Assembly (NCBI RefSeq): GCF_000711955.1
Contig: NZ_JONR01000001.1
Location: 310,001 to 374,000 of the forward strand
Reading direction: 5' to 3'
DNA: 64,000 nt
Source: Nevskia soli DSM 19509
GTDB taxonomy: Bacteria > Pseudomonadota > Gammaproteobacteria > Nevskiales > Nevskiaceae
Shown here: piece by piece, positions 26,591 to 33,978 of the stretch
Layout: each line of letters begins with the position of its first letter
Numbering within the stretch: the first letter of the stretch is position 1
The notes under the pieces: generated by a model
What the model saw: the letters and a program-made list of their open reading frames with translations, nothing else
Database searches by the model: none
Told to the model about the DNA's origin: nothing
Program-made: the position numbers and the translations under genes

Positions 26591-26596
26591 GAGCGC
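26565..26596 (+). repeat. Partial copy of the tRNA-Glu 3' end (candidate att remnant)
   Basis: 32 bases match tRNA-Glu bases 8906-8937 with one mismatch, in the same orientation; the last 26 bases are identical. The copy covers the T-arm and the 3' acceptor strand but not the 5' half, so it is not a working tRNA. Directly repeated tRNA ends are typical traces of site-specific integration. No integrase gene lies between the copies. Confidence 0.85.
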
Positions 26597-26637
26597 TACT
26601 TCCACCGGTTCGATCGTTGCGTTGCCGGTGTGTGTGG

Positions 26638-27066
26638 TTACAGCGCGATCAAGTGACGAGCCTGGGCTCCCATCACGGTAGCGAGCGAAATAGCGCGATC
26701 GAAGGTGACGAAACGGCCGTCATGAGCAACAGCCAGGGCGAGCAAGTAGGCGTCGGTCACCTGCTTGGCGTTGAGCAGTCTGGAGCGGTCGATTATCGCT
26801 GGATTCAGGAGGCTGACACTGTCTGCCCAAAATTCGTGATGCGGCGTCGCTGCGGCTGTCGCGAGCCTTTCCGCTACCTGCGCCGCCGGCAGTGGATTGG
26901 GGTATCTGGGCTGGGCGAGAATGCGAACGCAGCCGTTTTGCGTGATCGGACAGGATGCCCAGCCCCGATCGATATTTCCCGCGAGCCAGTCGGTAGCTGC
27001 GTTGTGATGGATATGATCGGCATCGAGCAATGCGATCAATACGTTGACGTCGAGCAGGGCTCGCAT
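26638..27066 (-). CDS. vapC: VapC-type PIN-domain toxin
   Basis: 142 residues from the ATG at 27066. PIN-domain ribonuclease: acidic residues in LLDVNVLIALLDADH and VTDAYLLALAV with a final FVTFD, and the SCPITQNGCVRIL segment seen in one common VapC subfamily. It would cleave RNA when freed from its antitoxin. The start overlaps the antitoxin stop by one base (TGATG). The pair sits between folK and panB, right after the tRNA-Glu fragment, suggesting acquisition at that junction. Confidence 0.9.
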   Translation of the reverse strand: MRALLDVNVLIALLDADHIHHNAATDWLAGNIDRGWASCPITQNGCVRILAQPRYPNPLPAAQVAERLATAAATPHHEFWADSVSLLNPAIIDRSRLLNAKQVTDAYLLALAVAHDGRFVTFDRAISLATVMGAQARHLIAL

Positions 27067-27308
27067 CAAGCACCCTCTTCGTCGCGCAATTCATCGATAC
27101 GTGCATTGGTGACGACACCGCCGCGTGACGCGAACGGTTGAAATCCGGGAATTCGCTGCCCCTTCCCGGGTGCAGGAGCGGCCACGGCACCGGACAGTGC
27201 GCGGCGTCCAAGCTCGGAGATGATCGCGCCTGCGGTCTTGCCTTCGCGACGGGCCAGTTCCTTGGCCGCCGTCAGCACATCTTCATCGATGTCGAGTGTG
27301 GTGCGCAT
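27066..27308 (-). CDS. vapB: VapB-type ribbon-helix-helix antitoxin
   Basis: 80 residues. The N-terminus MRTTLDIDEDVLTAAKELA is a ribbon-helix-helix DNA-binding fold, followed by EGKTAGAIISELGRRAL. The acidic C-terminus should bind VapC. First gene of the vapBC operon, which it presumably autoregulates. It is divergent from the panB leader. Confidence 0.88.
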   Translation of the reverse strand: MRTTLDIDEDVLTAAKELARREGKTAGAIISELGRRALSGAVAAPAPGKGQRIPGFQPFASRGGVVTNARIDELRDEEGA

Positions 27309-27414
27309 AGAGTTTGTCCGCGTGATATTGCATCTGATGATTGTGCATCAAATGCTAGGCTTCTGTGAGTAAATCCGCAATTTCCTGGGGGCAGGTGATT
27401 GATTTTGCGATGAT

Positions 27415-27443
27415 TTGGTATCTCGGGAGCAGGCCGTTACACT
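27415..27443 (+). promoter_or_regulatory. panB promoter
   Basis: TTGGTA (27415-27420), 17-base spacer, TACACT (27438-27443). The panD promoter has the same form and sits at the same distance from the leader hairpins. Confidence 0.6.
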
Positions 27444-27455
27444 TCTGCCGCAATA

Positions 27456-27553
27456 ACGTGGCAAGAGGCCACGTCAACGGGCGCATGCCTTGGTGGGCCG
27501 CCCTCAGCTGTTCAAGCAATTCGATGCCGGGTGCATGTCTTGGTGGGCCACCC
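27456..27553 (+). promoter_or_regulatory. panB 5' leader RNA element (three hairpins)
   Basis: P1: ACGTGGC (27456-27462) with GCCACGT (27468-27474). Hairpin A 27479-27503: stem GGGCG/CGCCC around a 15-nt interior CATGCCTTGGTGGGC. Hairpin B 27529-27553: stem GGGTG/CACCC around CATGTCTTGGTGGGC. The A and B stems differ by compensatory changes while the interior is nearly constant. An inner 3-bp helix (GYC with GGC) can form in each. The same array precedes panD. The panB ATG is 114 bases downstream. The published pan RNA motif also consists of hairpins in pantothenate-gene leaders; I cannot confirm that this is the same motif. Confidence 0.75.
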
Positions 27554-27667
27554 CGCATTGCCGATCCAGGTAACTTCCATGCAACCGACTGTGATTCAGT
27601 ACGGCCAGCCCCTGTTTTGTTTTGAATCTTGCGGCGCCCTTTCCACCAGCCCGACCGGGAGACACCC

Positions 27668-28498
27668 ATGAGCAGCCAGGCCAAACCCAGTTCCGCCATC
27701 CAGGTCGCCGAGTTGCGCCGCATGCGCGAGGCCGGCGAGAAGATCGTCGCCCTGACCTGTTACGACGCCAGCTTTGCCTATCTCGAAGACCGCGCCGGTG
27801 TCGACGTGGTGCTGGTGGGCGATTCGCTCGGCATGGTGATCCAGGGCCGTAACTCCACCACCGCAGTGACGGTGACCGATATCGCCTACCACTCGCGCCT
27901 GGTGGCGCCGTTCCTGCAGCGCGCCTTCCTGGTCTCGGACCTGCCGTTCCTCTCCTTCGCCACGCGTGAGCGTGCGCTCGACGCTTCGCAGCGGCTGATG
28001 CAGGAAGGCGGGGCCAAGATGGTCAAGCTCGAAGGCGGCCGTGAGCAGGCCGATATCGTCGAATATCTTTCGGTGCGCGGTGTGCCGGTGTGTGCGCATC
28101 TGGGCCTGCAGCCGCAGCTGATTCACAAGATGGGCGCCTTCAAGGTGCAGGGCCGCGAGGACGCCGCCGCCGAGGCGATGGTGCGCGACGCCAAGATATT
28201 GGAGGAAGCCGGCGCCGACCTGATGGTGCTTGAGTGCATCCCCAGCAGCCTGGGCAAGCGCATCACCGAACAGGCGCATATCCCGGTGATCGGTATCGGC
28301 GCCGGCCCGGACGTGAGCGGCCAGATCCTGGTGCTGCAGGACATCCTCAACATCTCGCCCATGGTCACGCTCGGCCACAAGCCGCGCTTCGTCAAGAACT
28401 ACATGGAAGGCGCGCCGGACATCGAGGGCGCCATCCGCGCCTATGTGCAGGAAGTCCGCAGCGGCAAGTATCCTGCGCCGGAACACTGTTTCCAGTGA
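27668..28498 (+). CDS. panB: 3-methyl-2-oxobutanoate hydroxymethyltransferase
   Basis: 276 residues. It makes ketopantoate from alpha-ketoisovalerate and methylene-tetrahydrofolate, the first committed step of pantothenate synthesis. Motifs: LTCYDASFAYL, VGDSLGMVIQG, VKLEGG, VPVCAHLGLQPQ and GIGAGPDVSGQILV. The ATG at 27668 follows CGGGAG. The folate cofactor ties it to upstream folK. It is preceded by the leader RNA element and followed by panC. Confidence 0.96.
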   Translation: MSSQAKPSSAIQVAELRRMREAGEKIVALTCYDASFAYLEDRAGVDVVLVGDSLGMVIQGRNSTTAVTVTDIAYHSRLVAPFLQRAFLVSDLPFLSFATRERALDASQRLMQEGGAKMVKLEGGREQADIVEYLSVRGVPVCAHLGLQPQLIHKMGAFKVQGREDAAAEAMVRDAKILEEAGADLMVLECIPSSLGKRITEQAHIPVIGIGAGPDVSGQILVLQDILNISPMVTLGHKPRFVKNYMEGAPDIEGAIRAYVQEVRSGKYPAPEHCFQ

Positions 28499-28526
28499 CA
28501 TAAGTCATAATTTCGGGTGTTCCCAC

Positions 28527-28556
28527 GGCGCAGACCGGACCGAACTGGTCTGCGCC
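28527..28556 (+). promoter_or_regulatory. Perfect 10-bp hairpin between panB and panC
   Basis: GGCGCAGACC (28527-28536) pairs with GGTCTGCGCC (28547-28556). The following bases TTACCT are a poor T-tract, so it is more likely a stability or partial-attenuation element than a full terminator. panC starts 16 bases later. Confidence 0.55.
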
Positions 28557-28572
28557 TTACCTGCCTGAATCC

Positions 28573-29433
28573 ATGCGCATCGTCCACAAAGTTTCCGAAC
28601 TGCACACCGAACTGGCCGAATGGCGCAGCCGGCGTGAAACCGTTGCGCTGGTGCCGACCATGGGCAATCTGCACGGCGGCCACCTCAGCCTGGTGGAGCG
28701 TGCACGCCAGCTCGGCGAATGCGTGGCGGTCAGCGTCTTCGTCAATCCGCTGCAATTCGGTCCCAACGAGGATTTCCAGCGCTATCCGCGCACCCTGGAA
28801 GCCGATGCGAAGCTGCTGCGCGAAGCCGGTGCCGACCTTTTGTTCGCGCCCGCCGTGTCGGATGTTTACCCGGCGGGCTATCCGCCGGCCACCACGGTGC
28901 GGGTCGGCGGTGCGCTCACCGAAATCCTCGACGGCCATTTCCGTCCGGGCCATTTCGAGGGCGTGGCCACGGTGGTCAATATCCTGTTCAACCTGGTACG
29001 GCCTGACGTGGCCGTGTTCGGCGAGAAAGATTGGCAGCAGCTGCAGGTGGTCCGCCGCATGGTGGCTGACCTCGGCATGCCCTTGCGCATCGCCGGTGCG
29101 CAGACCCTGCGTGATGCCGACGGGCTGGCGCTGAGCTCGCGCAATCAGTATCTGAATCCGCGGGAGCGTGCCCTGGCGCCGCGTTTGTATGCAGCCCTGG
29201 CGGCGATCGGCGAAGGGCTCAGGGCCGGCCGCCGCGATTTTGAGGCCCTCTGCGCCGAGCAGTGGGCGGCGCTGGAAAGCGCTGGATTCCGTCCCCAGTA
29301 TCTGGAGGTGCGGGCGCCCGACCTGGGTGTGCCGCAGGCGGATGCGGCGGCCTTCGCGATCCTGGCGGCGGCGCATCTGGGTACCACGCGGCTCATCGAC
29401 AATTTGCAGATCAGGGTTGACGGACCGGCCTGA
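28573..29433 (+). CDS. panC: Pantothenate synthetase
   Basis: 286 residues. It condenses pantoate and beta-alanine with ATP via pantoyl-adenylate. The class I nucleotidyl-transfer signature PTMGNLHGGHLSLV is at residues about 34-47, followed by FVNPLQFGPNEDFQRYPR, GEKDWQQLQVVRRM and ALSSRNQYL, the KMSKS-like loop region. Same strand as panB, 74 bases apart. Beta-alanine comes from PanD encoded next. Confidence 0.96.
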   Translation: MRIVHKVSELHTELAEWRSRRETVALVPTMGNLHGGHLSLVERARQLGECVAVSVFVNPLQFGPNEDFQRYPRTLEADAKLLREAGADLLFAPAVSDVYPAGYPPATTVRVGGALTEILDGHFRPGHFEGVATVVNILFNLVRPDVAVFGEKDWQQLQVVRRMVADLGMPLRIAGAQTLRDADGLALSSRNQYLNPRERALAPRLYAALAAIGEGLRAGRRDFEALCAEQWAALESAGFRPQYLEVRAPDLGVPQADAAAFAILAAAHLGTTRLIDNLQIRVDGPA

Positions 29434-29550
29434 GGTTCATATTTCAAGGCCCTGATTTATTGAATGTTTGTGCGAGGTTTCTGAAGGTTGTGGGAGTTTT
29501 TTGCCACTGCCGCCGTTTGTCGGACCGGTTCTATGCTTAGGTCCGCAGGG

Positions 29551-29579
29551 TTGGCGTCCGCGATCCGGACGGTTACACT
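29551..29579 (+). promoter_or_regulatory. panD promoter
   Basis: TTGGCG (29551-29556), 17-base spacer, TACACT (29574-29579). Twelve bases separate the -10 from leader hairpin P1, exactly as at panB. Confidence 0.65.
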
Positions 29580-29591
29580 TTCGTTATTGAA

Positions 29592-29688
29592 CTGTGACCG
29601 ATGTCACAGCCGATGGGCGTATGTCTTTTTGGGCCGCCCTTGATGTTATCTGTAGTCGATTTCGGGTGTATGTCTTCGTGGGCCGCCC
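29592..29688 (+). promoter_or_regulatory. panD 5' leader RNA element (three hairpins)
   Basis: P1: CTGTGAC (29592-29598) with GTCACAG (29603-29609). Hairpin A 29615-29639: stem GGGCG/CGCCC around TATGTCTTTTTGGGC. Hairpin B 29664-29688: stem GGGTG/CGCCC (one T-G pair) around TATGTCTTCGTGGGC. Start-to-start distances are 23 (P1 to A) and 49 (A to B), against 23 and 50 at panB. Hairpin B ends 29 bases before the panD ATG, near the ribosome site. P1 also reads as TGTGA-N6-TCACA, a CRP-type palindrome, but its panB counterpart does not. Confidence 0.75.
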
Positions 29689-29717
29689 GGGGTCTCCCAA
29701 ACATCCAGGAATACGCC

Positions 29718-30098
29718 ATGCAACTGACTATGCTCAAGTGCAAACTGCACCGCGCCCGCGTGACCCACGCTGAACTCGACTACGAAGGCTCCTGCGCCAT
29801 CGACGGTCGCCTGCTCGATCTCGCCGGTATCCACGAATACGAGCAGATCCAGATCTACAACGTCGGCAACGGCGAGCGCTTCACCACCTACGCCATCCGC
29901 GCCGAGAACGGCAGCGGCATCATCTCGGTCAACGGCGCTGCCGCCCATAAGGCCCGCGTCGGCGATCGCGTCATCATCTGCAGCTACTGCGATGTCGATG
30001 CGCGCGAGGCCAAGGTGCACAAGCCGAAGCTGGTGTATCTCGACGAAGGCAACCGCGTGACGCGCACTGCTAACACGATCCCGGTTCAAGCCGCCTAA
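29718..30098 (+). CDS. panD: Aspartate 1-decarboxylase precursor
   Basis: 126 residues, the usual length. PanD makes beta-alanine for pantothenate and self-cleaves at Gly24-Ser25, seen here in DYEGSCAIDG, to form the pyruvoyl cofactor. MLKCKLHRARVTHAEL and GDRVIICSYCDVD are family blocks. The longer frame upstream runs through the leader hairpins and is not coding. AGGA precedes the ATG. Separate promoter and leader from panB-panC; followed by a strong terminator. Confidence 0.96.
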   Translation: MQLTMLKCKLHRARVTHAELDYEGSCAIDGRLLDLAGIHEYEQIQIYNVGNGERFTTYAIRAENGSGIISVNGAAAHKARVGDRVIICSYCDVDAREAKVHKPKLVYLDEGNRVTRTANTIPVQAA

Positions 30099-30119
30099 AG
30101 ACGTTTTCGCTAGATATCG

Positions 30120-30154
30120 GAGGTCCAGGCCCAGTAAGCTTGGACCTCTTTTTT
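30120..30154 (+). terminator. Rho-independent terminator after panD
   Basis: GAGGTCCA (30120-30127) and TGGACCTC (30141-30148), perfect 8-bp stem with a 13-nt loop, followed by six T. It lies upstream of the pgi ATG and separates the units. Confidence 0.85.
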
Positions 30155-30172
30155 ATTGCCTGCGATCTTGTG

Positions 30173-31810
30173 ATGTCCTCTTTGACCGAAAGCCCGGCCT
30201 GGATAGCCTTGCGGAAGCATGCGGCGCAGCTGGCCGAAGGCAATATTTCCGACCTGTTCGGCGCCGATGCGCAGCGGCCGCAGCGCTTTTCCGCCGAGGC
30301 GGCGGGAATCTATCTCGATTATTCCAAGCAGCAGGCTGACGAGCAGGCGCTGAAGCTGCTGCTGGTGCTGGCGGAACAGCAGAACTTGTCGGGCTGGATC
30401 GGGCGCATGTTTGCGGGCGAAGCCATCAACCAGACCGAGAATCGCGCGGCGTTTCACGTCGCCTTGCGCGCGCCGCGGGATGCCGCTATGCGGATCGGTG
30501 GGCGCGATGTGGGCCCGCAGGTGCACGGCGTGCTGGATCGGGTCTGCGCCTTCGCCGAGCAGGTCCGCTCCGGCAACTGGCTCGGCGCGAGCGGATGCGC
30601 CATCACCGATGTGGTCAATATCGGCATCGGCGGTTCGGATCTGGGTCCGCGCATGGTGTGCCGGGCGCTGACCGGGCATGCGGATGGTCCGCGGGTGCAT
30701 TTCGTCGCCAACGTCGACGGCGCCCAGCTGACCGCGGTGCTGCATGGCCTGGAGCCGGCGACGACGCTGTTCATCGTCACCTCCAAGATGTTCACCACGC
30801 TGGAGACCATGGCCAATGCCGGCGCGGCGCGGCGCTGGCTGGTGGCGGCACTGGGCGAGGGCGCGGTGGGCCGCCATTTCGTCGCGGTATCCACCAGCAG
30901 CAAGGAGGTGGCGAAGTTCGGCATCGACGCCGCCAACATGTTCGAGTTCTGGGACTGGGTCGGCGGGCGCTATTCCTTGTGGTCGGCGGTGGGACTGTCG
31001 ATCGCCGTCGCCATCGGCGCCGCGCGTTTCCGCGAGTTGCTCGCCGGTGCGCATGCCATGGATGCGCATTTCCGCAGCGCACCGCTGGAGAAGAACCTGC
31101 CGGTGCTGCTGGGCCTGTTGGCGGTGTGGAACCGCAATTGTCTGGGCGCCCGCTTCGGCGCGCGCAGCCAGGTGGTCGCGCCGTATGCGCAGGACCTGGA
31201 ATTCTTCGTGCCCTGGCTGCAGCAGCTGGAGATGGAATCCAACGGCAAGAGCATCGACCGCCAGGGACAGGCGGTGGACTACGCCACCACTCCCGCGCTT
31301 TGGGGCGATGTCGGTACCAATGGCCAGCATGCCTTCTTCCAGATGCTGCACCAGGGGCCGGCCATCCACCCGGTGGATTTCATCCTGCCGCTGCGCGCCG
31401 CGCACGCGCTGGAAGAGCAGCAACGCATGCTCATCGCCAACTGCCTGGCGCAGAGCGCCGCGCTGATGCTGGGCAAGACGCCGCAGCAGGTACGCACCGA
31501 ACTTCAGGGCAAGGGCCTGGAGGGAGAGACGCTGGAAGCCGCGCTGCCGCATCGCGTGTTCAGCGGCAACCGTCCCAGCAATACCCTGTTGCTGCCGCAG
31601 CTCGATCCGCATCACTTGGGCGCGCTGCTGGCACTGTACGAACATCGCACCTTCGTGCAGAGCGTGATCTGGAACATCAACGCCTTCGACCAATGGGGCG
31701 TGGAACTGGGCAAGCAGCTGGCGCAGTCGGTGTTGGCGGCGATGGCGGGCGACGCCGGCGTCAGCCTGGACCCGTCGACCCGCACTTTGCTGGCGCGCAG
31801 CGGTCAATAG
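30173..31810 (+). CDS. pgi: Glucose-6-phosphate isomerase
   Basis: 545 residues, matching E. coli Pgi. It interconverts glucose-6-phosphate and fructose-6-phosphate. Blocks: NIGIGGSDLGPRMV, SKMFTTLETM, WDWVGGRYSLWSAVGLSIA, QLEMESNGKSI and GQHAFFQMLHQG. A longer frame begins with a TTG at 30140 but this lies within the terminator hairpin, so the ATG at 30173 is chosen. It supplies glucose-6-phosphate, and hence precursor for RmlA, but this is general metabolism. Confidence 0.96.
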   Translation: MSSLTESPAWIALRKHAAQLAEGNISDLFGADAQRPQRFSAEAAGIYLDYSKQQADEQALKLLLVLAEQQNLSGWIGRMFAGEAINQTENRAAFHVALRAPRDAAMRIGGRDVGPQVHGVLDRVCAFAEQVRSGNWLGASGCAITDVVNIGIGGSDLGPRMVCRALTGHADGPRVHFVANVDGAQLTAVLHGLEPATTLFIVTSKMFTTLETMANAGAARRWLVAALGEGAVGRHFVAVSTSSKEVAKFGIDAANMFEFWDWVGGRYSLWSAVGLSIAVAIGAARFRELLAGAHAMDAHFRSAPLEKNLPVLLGLLAVWNRNCLGARFGARSQVVAPYAQDLEFFVPWLQQLEMESNGKSIDRQGQAVDYATTPALWGDVGTNGQHAFFQMLHQGPAIHPVDFILPLRAAHALEEQQRMLIANCLAQSAALMLGKTPQQVRTELQGKGLEGETLEAALPHRVFSGNRPSNTLLLPQLDPHHLGALLALYEHRTFVQSVIWNINAFDQWGVELGKQLAQSVLAAMAGDAGVSLDPSTRTLLARSGQ

Positions 31811-31843
31811 TTCTCTCCCCTGTATTTTTGACAGGATTGCCCC

Positions 31844-32821
31844 GTGCTTCCGTCCCATTCCAATTCACGCCTTGTCCACGCCCTTGCCTTGTGGTGCCTG
31901 GCCGTTCTTGCCGGATGCGCAGCCGGTCCGCAGCTGCGTGACTACCACGTCAACGGGGCGGCGGTGGATCTGAAGGAAGTGCCGTTCTATCCGCAGGAGG
32001 GTTACCAGGGCGGTCCTGCCGCGCTGGCGATGATGCTGGCGGCGAACGGCGCACAGGTGGCGCCGGCCGATCTGGTCAGCCTGGTCTACGAGCCCAAGAC
32101 CAACGATACCCCGCAGGGCTATATGCACAGCGCCGCGGCCCATTACGGGCGCGTGCCCTATGTGCTGAAGTCGAAACAGCTCGACCTCGACGTGGTGCAC
32201 CAGGTGCAGGCCGGTCATCCGGTGCTGGTGCTGCTGCGGGAAGGCCTGGTGCTGAAGCAGTGGCAATACGCCGTGGTGCTGGGTGTCGATCCCGGCGCCA
32301 GCACGTTCACGTTGCGCACCGGCACCGAGCAGCGCCGGGTGATGAGCTACGGCGATTTCCTCGCTGCCTGGCACGACAGCAGTTACTGGGCCATGTTGAC
32401 CGCGCTGCCGGCTGAAATTCCGGAGGCGGCCTCCGCGCAGGACTGGCTGACCGGCGCTGATCTGATCGAACGGGAGGGTAAGCCCGACGCCGCCGCGCAG
32501 GCCTATGCTGCGGTCACGCGGCGCTGGCCGAATGAGGCGCAGGCCTGGGCCGGGCTGGGCCGCAACGATTACGCCATCCACAACCTGCGTGGCGCCACGC
32601 TTGCCTTCAACACGGCCATCACCTTGCAGCCGGATAATGCCGCCGCGCATCACGGCTTGGCCAAGGCGCTGCTCGACCGGCAATGCGCCGATCAGGCCGA
32701 GGACGAAGTCAATCGCGCACTGGAACTGGAGCGCACGCCCAATCTGCGCGCCTCTTACCAGCAGACGCAGCGCGAAGTGGCAAAGCATTCGGGGCCGTCG
32801 GTGGTGTGTCCGCTGGAGTGA
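31844..32821 (+). CDS. C39-like/TPR lipoprotein without catalytic residues
   Basis: 325 residues. The signal peptide ends in lipobox LAGCA (Cys about 25). Residues about 45-190 match the PA2778-type C39 peptidase lipoproteins: VPFYPQEGYQGGPAALAMML, PVLVLLREG, QWQYAVVLGVDP and YWAMLTALPAEIP. The position normally held by the catalytic Cys (QCGPAALA) is Gly, and the normal His (WHYAV) is Gln. Residues about 205-315 are tetratricopeptide-like. It should be a periplasmic binding or scaffold protein rather than a protease. It follows pgi and converges on queG. Confidence 0.8.
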   Translation: MLPSHSNSRLVHALALWCLAVLAGCAAGPQLRDYHVNGAAVDLKEVPFYPQEGYQGGPAALAMMLAANGAQVAPADLVSLVYEPKTNDTPQGYMHSAAAHYGRVPYVLKSKQLDLDVVHQVQAGHPVLVLLREGLVLKQWQYAVVLGVDPGASTFTLRTGTEQRRVMSYGDFLAAWHDSSYWAMLTALPAEIPEAASAQDWLTGADLIEREGKPDAAAQAYAAVTRRWPNEAQAWAGLGRNDYAIHNLRGATLAFNTAITLQPDNAAAHHGLAKALLDRQCADQAEDEVNRALELERTPNLRASYQQTQREVAKHSGPSVVCPLE

Positions 32822-32829
32822 AGCCGGAA

Positions 32830-32905
32830 ATCGGGAATGGAGAATCGGGAATCGCAAAGCGCTGACGCTTCAGCTTTTCACGATTTCCGATTCTCCATTC
32901 CCGAT
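32830..32905. repeat. Nested palindrome between convergent genes
   Basis: Arms 32830-32854 and 32881-32905 (25 nt each, one mismatch) are built of GGGAATGGAGAATCGG-type sequence. An inner 5-bp hairpin AAGCG/CGCTT lies between them. The right arm encodes the last residues of QueG. It may serve as a bidirectional end structure. Confidence 0.8.
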
Positions 32906-33966
32906 TCCCATGCGGTTTGCTGCCTGAGCGCCCACTGCGTGTGTTCGCGCACCAGCTCGTCGTTGTCCTGCGCGCGCGCATTCAAGGCTGCAAGCACCGC
33001 TGCGGTGGCTGGTGCATTGCCCAACGCCACGGCGATGTTGCGCAGAAAGCCGTGGTAGCCGGCGCGTCGCATCGCCATCCCCTCGGTTTTGCGCGACCAC
33101 TCCTCCTCGCTCCAGGCGAACAGTTCGGTCAGCTTGGCCGTGTCCAGCCCATGCCGCGGTGCGAAGTCGGGATCGGTGCTGACCTGGGCGTAGCGGTTCC
33201 AGGGGCAGACCAGCTGGCAGTCGTCGCAGCCGAAGATGCGGTTGCCCATCAGCGGCCGCAGTTCCTCCGGAATCGGGCCGCGATTCTCGATGGTGAGATA
33301 GGAAACACAGCGGCGCGCATCGAGCTTGTAGGGGCCGACGATGGCCTGCGTCGGGCAGATGTCGATGCAGGCCGTGCAGCTGCCGCAGAGATTGGTCGGC
33401 GCTGCGACATCGGCGGTGAGAGGCAGGTCGGTGTAGATCTCGCCGAGGAAGAACCATGAGCCGGCTTCGCGCGTCAGCAGCAGCGTGTTCTTGCCGATCC
33501 AGCCGAGGCCGGCGTTGCGCGCCAGGGCTTTTTCCAGTGAAGGCGCGCTGTCGGAAAATACGCGGTAGCCGTGCGGGCCGATCTCCACGGCGATGCGCTC
33601 GGCCAGCTTCTTCAGCCGCGAGCGCATCAGCTTGTGGTAATCGCGGCCCAAGGCATAGCGCGAAATGTAGGCGCGCTCGCCGTCCGCCAGGTTGGCTTCA
33701 GCCGCGTCCGCCGGCGGCTGGTAGTCGAGCCGCGCGCTGATCGCCGACAGCGTGCCGGGGCGCAGCTTGGCCGGATTCGCGCGCATCTCCGGATCGCGCG
33801 CCATGTATTCCATTTCACCGTGCCAGCCGTCCGCCAGCCAGCGTTCGAGTTGCGCGCGGTCCGCTTCCAGGGACAGCGGCGCGATGGCGGCGTCGGCGAA
33901 GCCGTATTCGCGCGCCCAGGCTTTAATTCGCGCGGGCAGGTCGGTGGGAAGGGAAGCGGAGGTCAC
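32878..33966 (-). CDS. queG: Epoxyqueuosine reductase
   Basis: 362 residues from GTG at 33966. A cobalamin and iron-sulfur enzyme that reduces epoxyqueuosine to queuosine in tRNA. Two 4Fe-4S ligand clusters are visible: CGSCTACIDICP and CDDCQLVCPWN, with YALGRDYHKLMRSRLKKL and GWIGKNTLLL upstream. No ATG exists before the conserved region. Its start is 12 bases from that of the divergent nnr gene, as in the head-to-head queG/nnr arrangement of E. coli. The C-terminal tail (GMENRKS) is encoded by the palindromic repeat. Confidence 0.94.
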   Translation of the reverse strand: MTSASLPTDLPARIKAWAREYGFADAAIAPLSLEADRAQLERWLADGWHGEMEYMARDPEMRANPAKLRPGTLSAISARLDYQPPADAAEANLADGERAYISRYALGRDYHKLMRSRLKKLAERIAVEIGPHGYRVFSDSAPSLEKALARNAGLGWIGKNTLLLTREAGSWFFLGEIYTDLPLTADVAAPTNLCGSCTACIDICPTQAIVGPYKLDARRCVSYLTIENRGPIPEELRPLMGNRIFGCDDCQLVCPWNRYAQVSTDPDFAPRHGLDTAKLTELFAWSEEEWSRKTEGMAMRRAGYHGFLRNIAVALGNAPATAAVLAALNARAQDNDELVREHTQWALRQQTAWESGMENRKS

Positions 33967-33978
33967 TATACTGATGTC

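Noticed and set aside
8940..26596. A complete genomic island bounded by tRNA-Glu repeats
   Set aside because: The repeat is real, but the segment includes core genes pcnB and folK and no integrase, so a simple intact island is not supported. Kept only as a remnant finding.
26565..26596. A second tRNA gene
   Set aside because: Only the T-arm and the 3' acceptor strand are present; no D-arm, anticodon arm or 5' acceptor strand precedes it.
29592..29609. CRP-type palindrome TGTGA-N6-TCACA in the panD leader
   Set aside because: The same position in the panB leader holds a different perfect palindrome that is not CRP-like, and both lie downstream of the -10 at an identical distance. A conserved RNA hairpin explains both; a CRP site explains only one. 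Not fully excluded.
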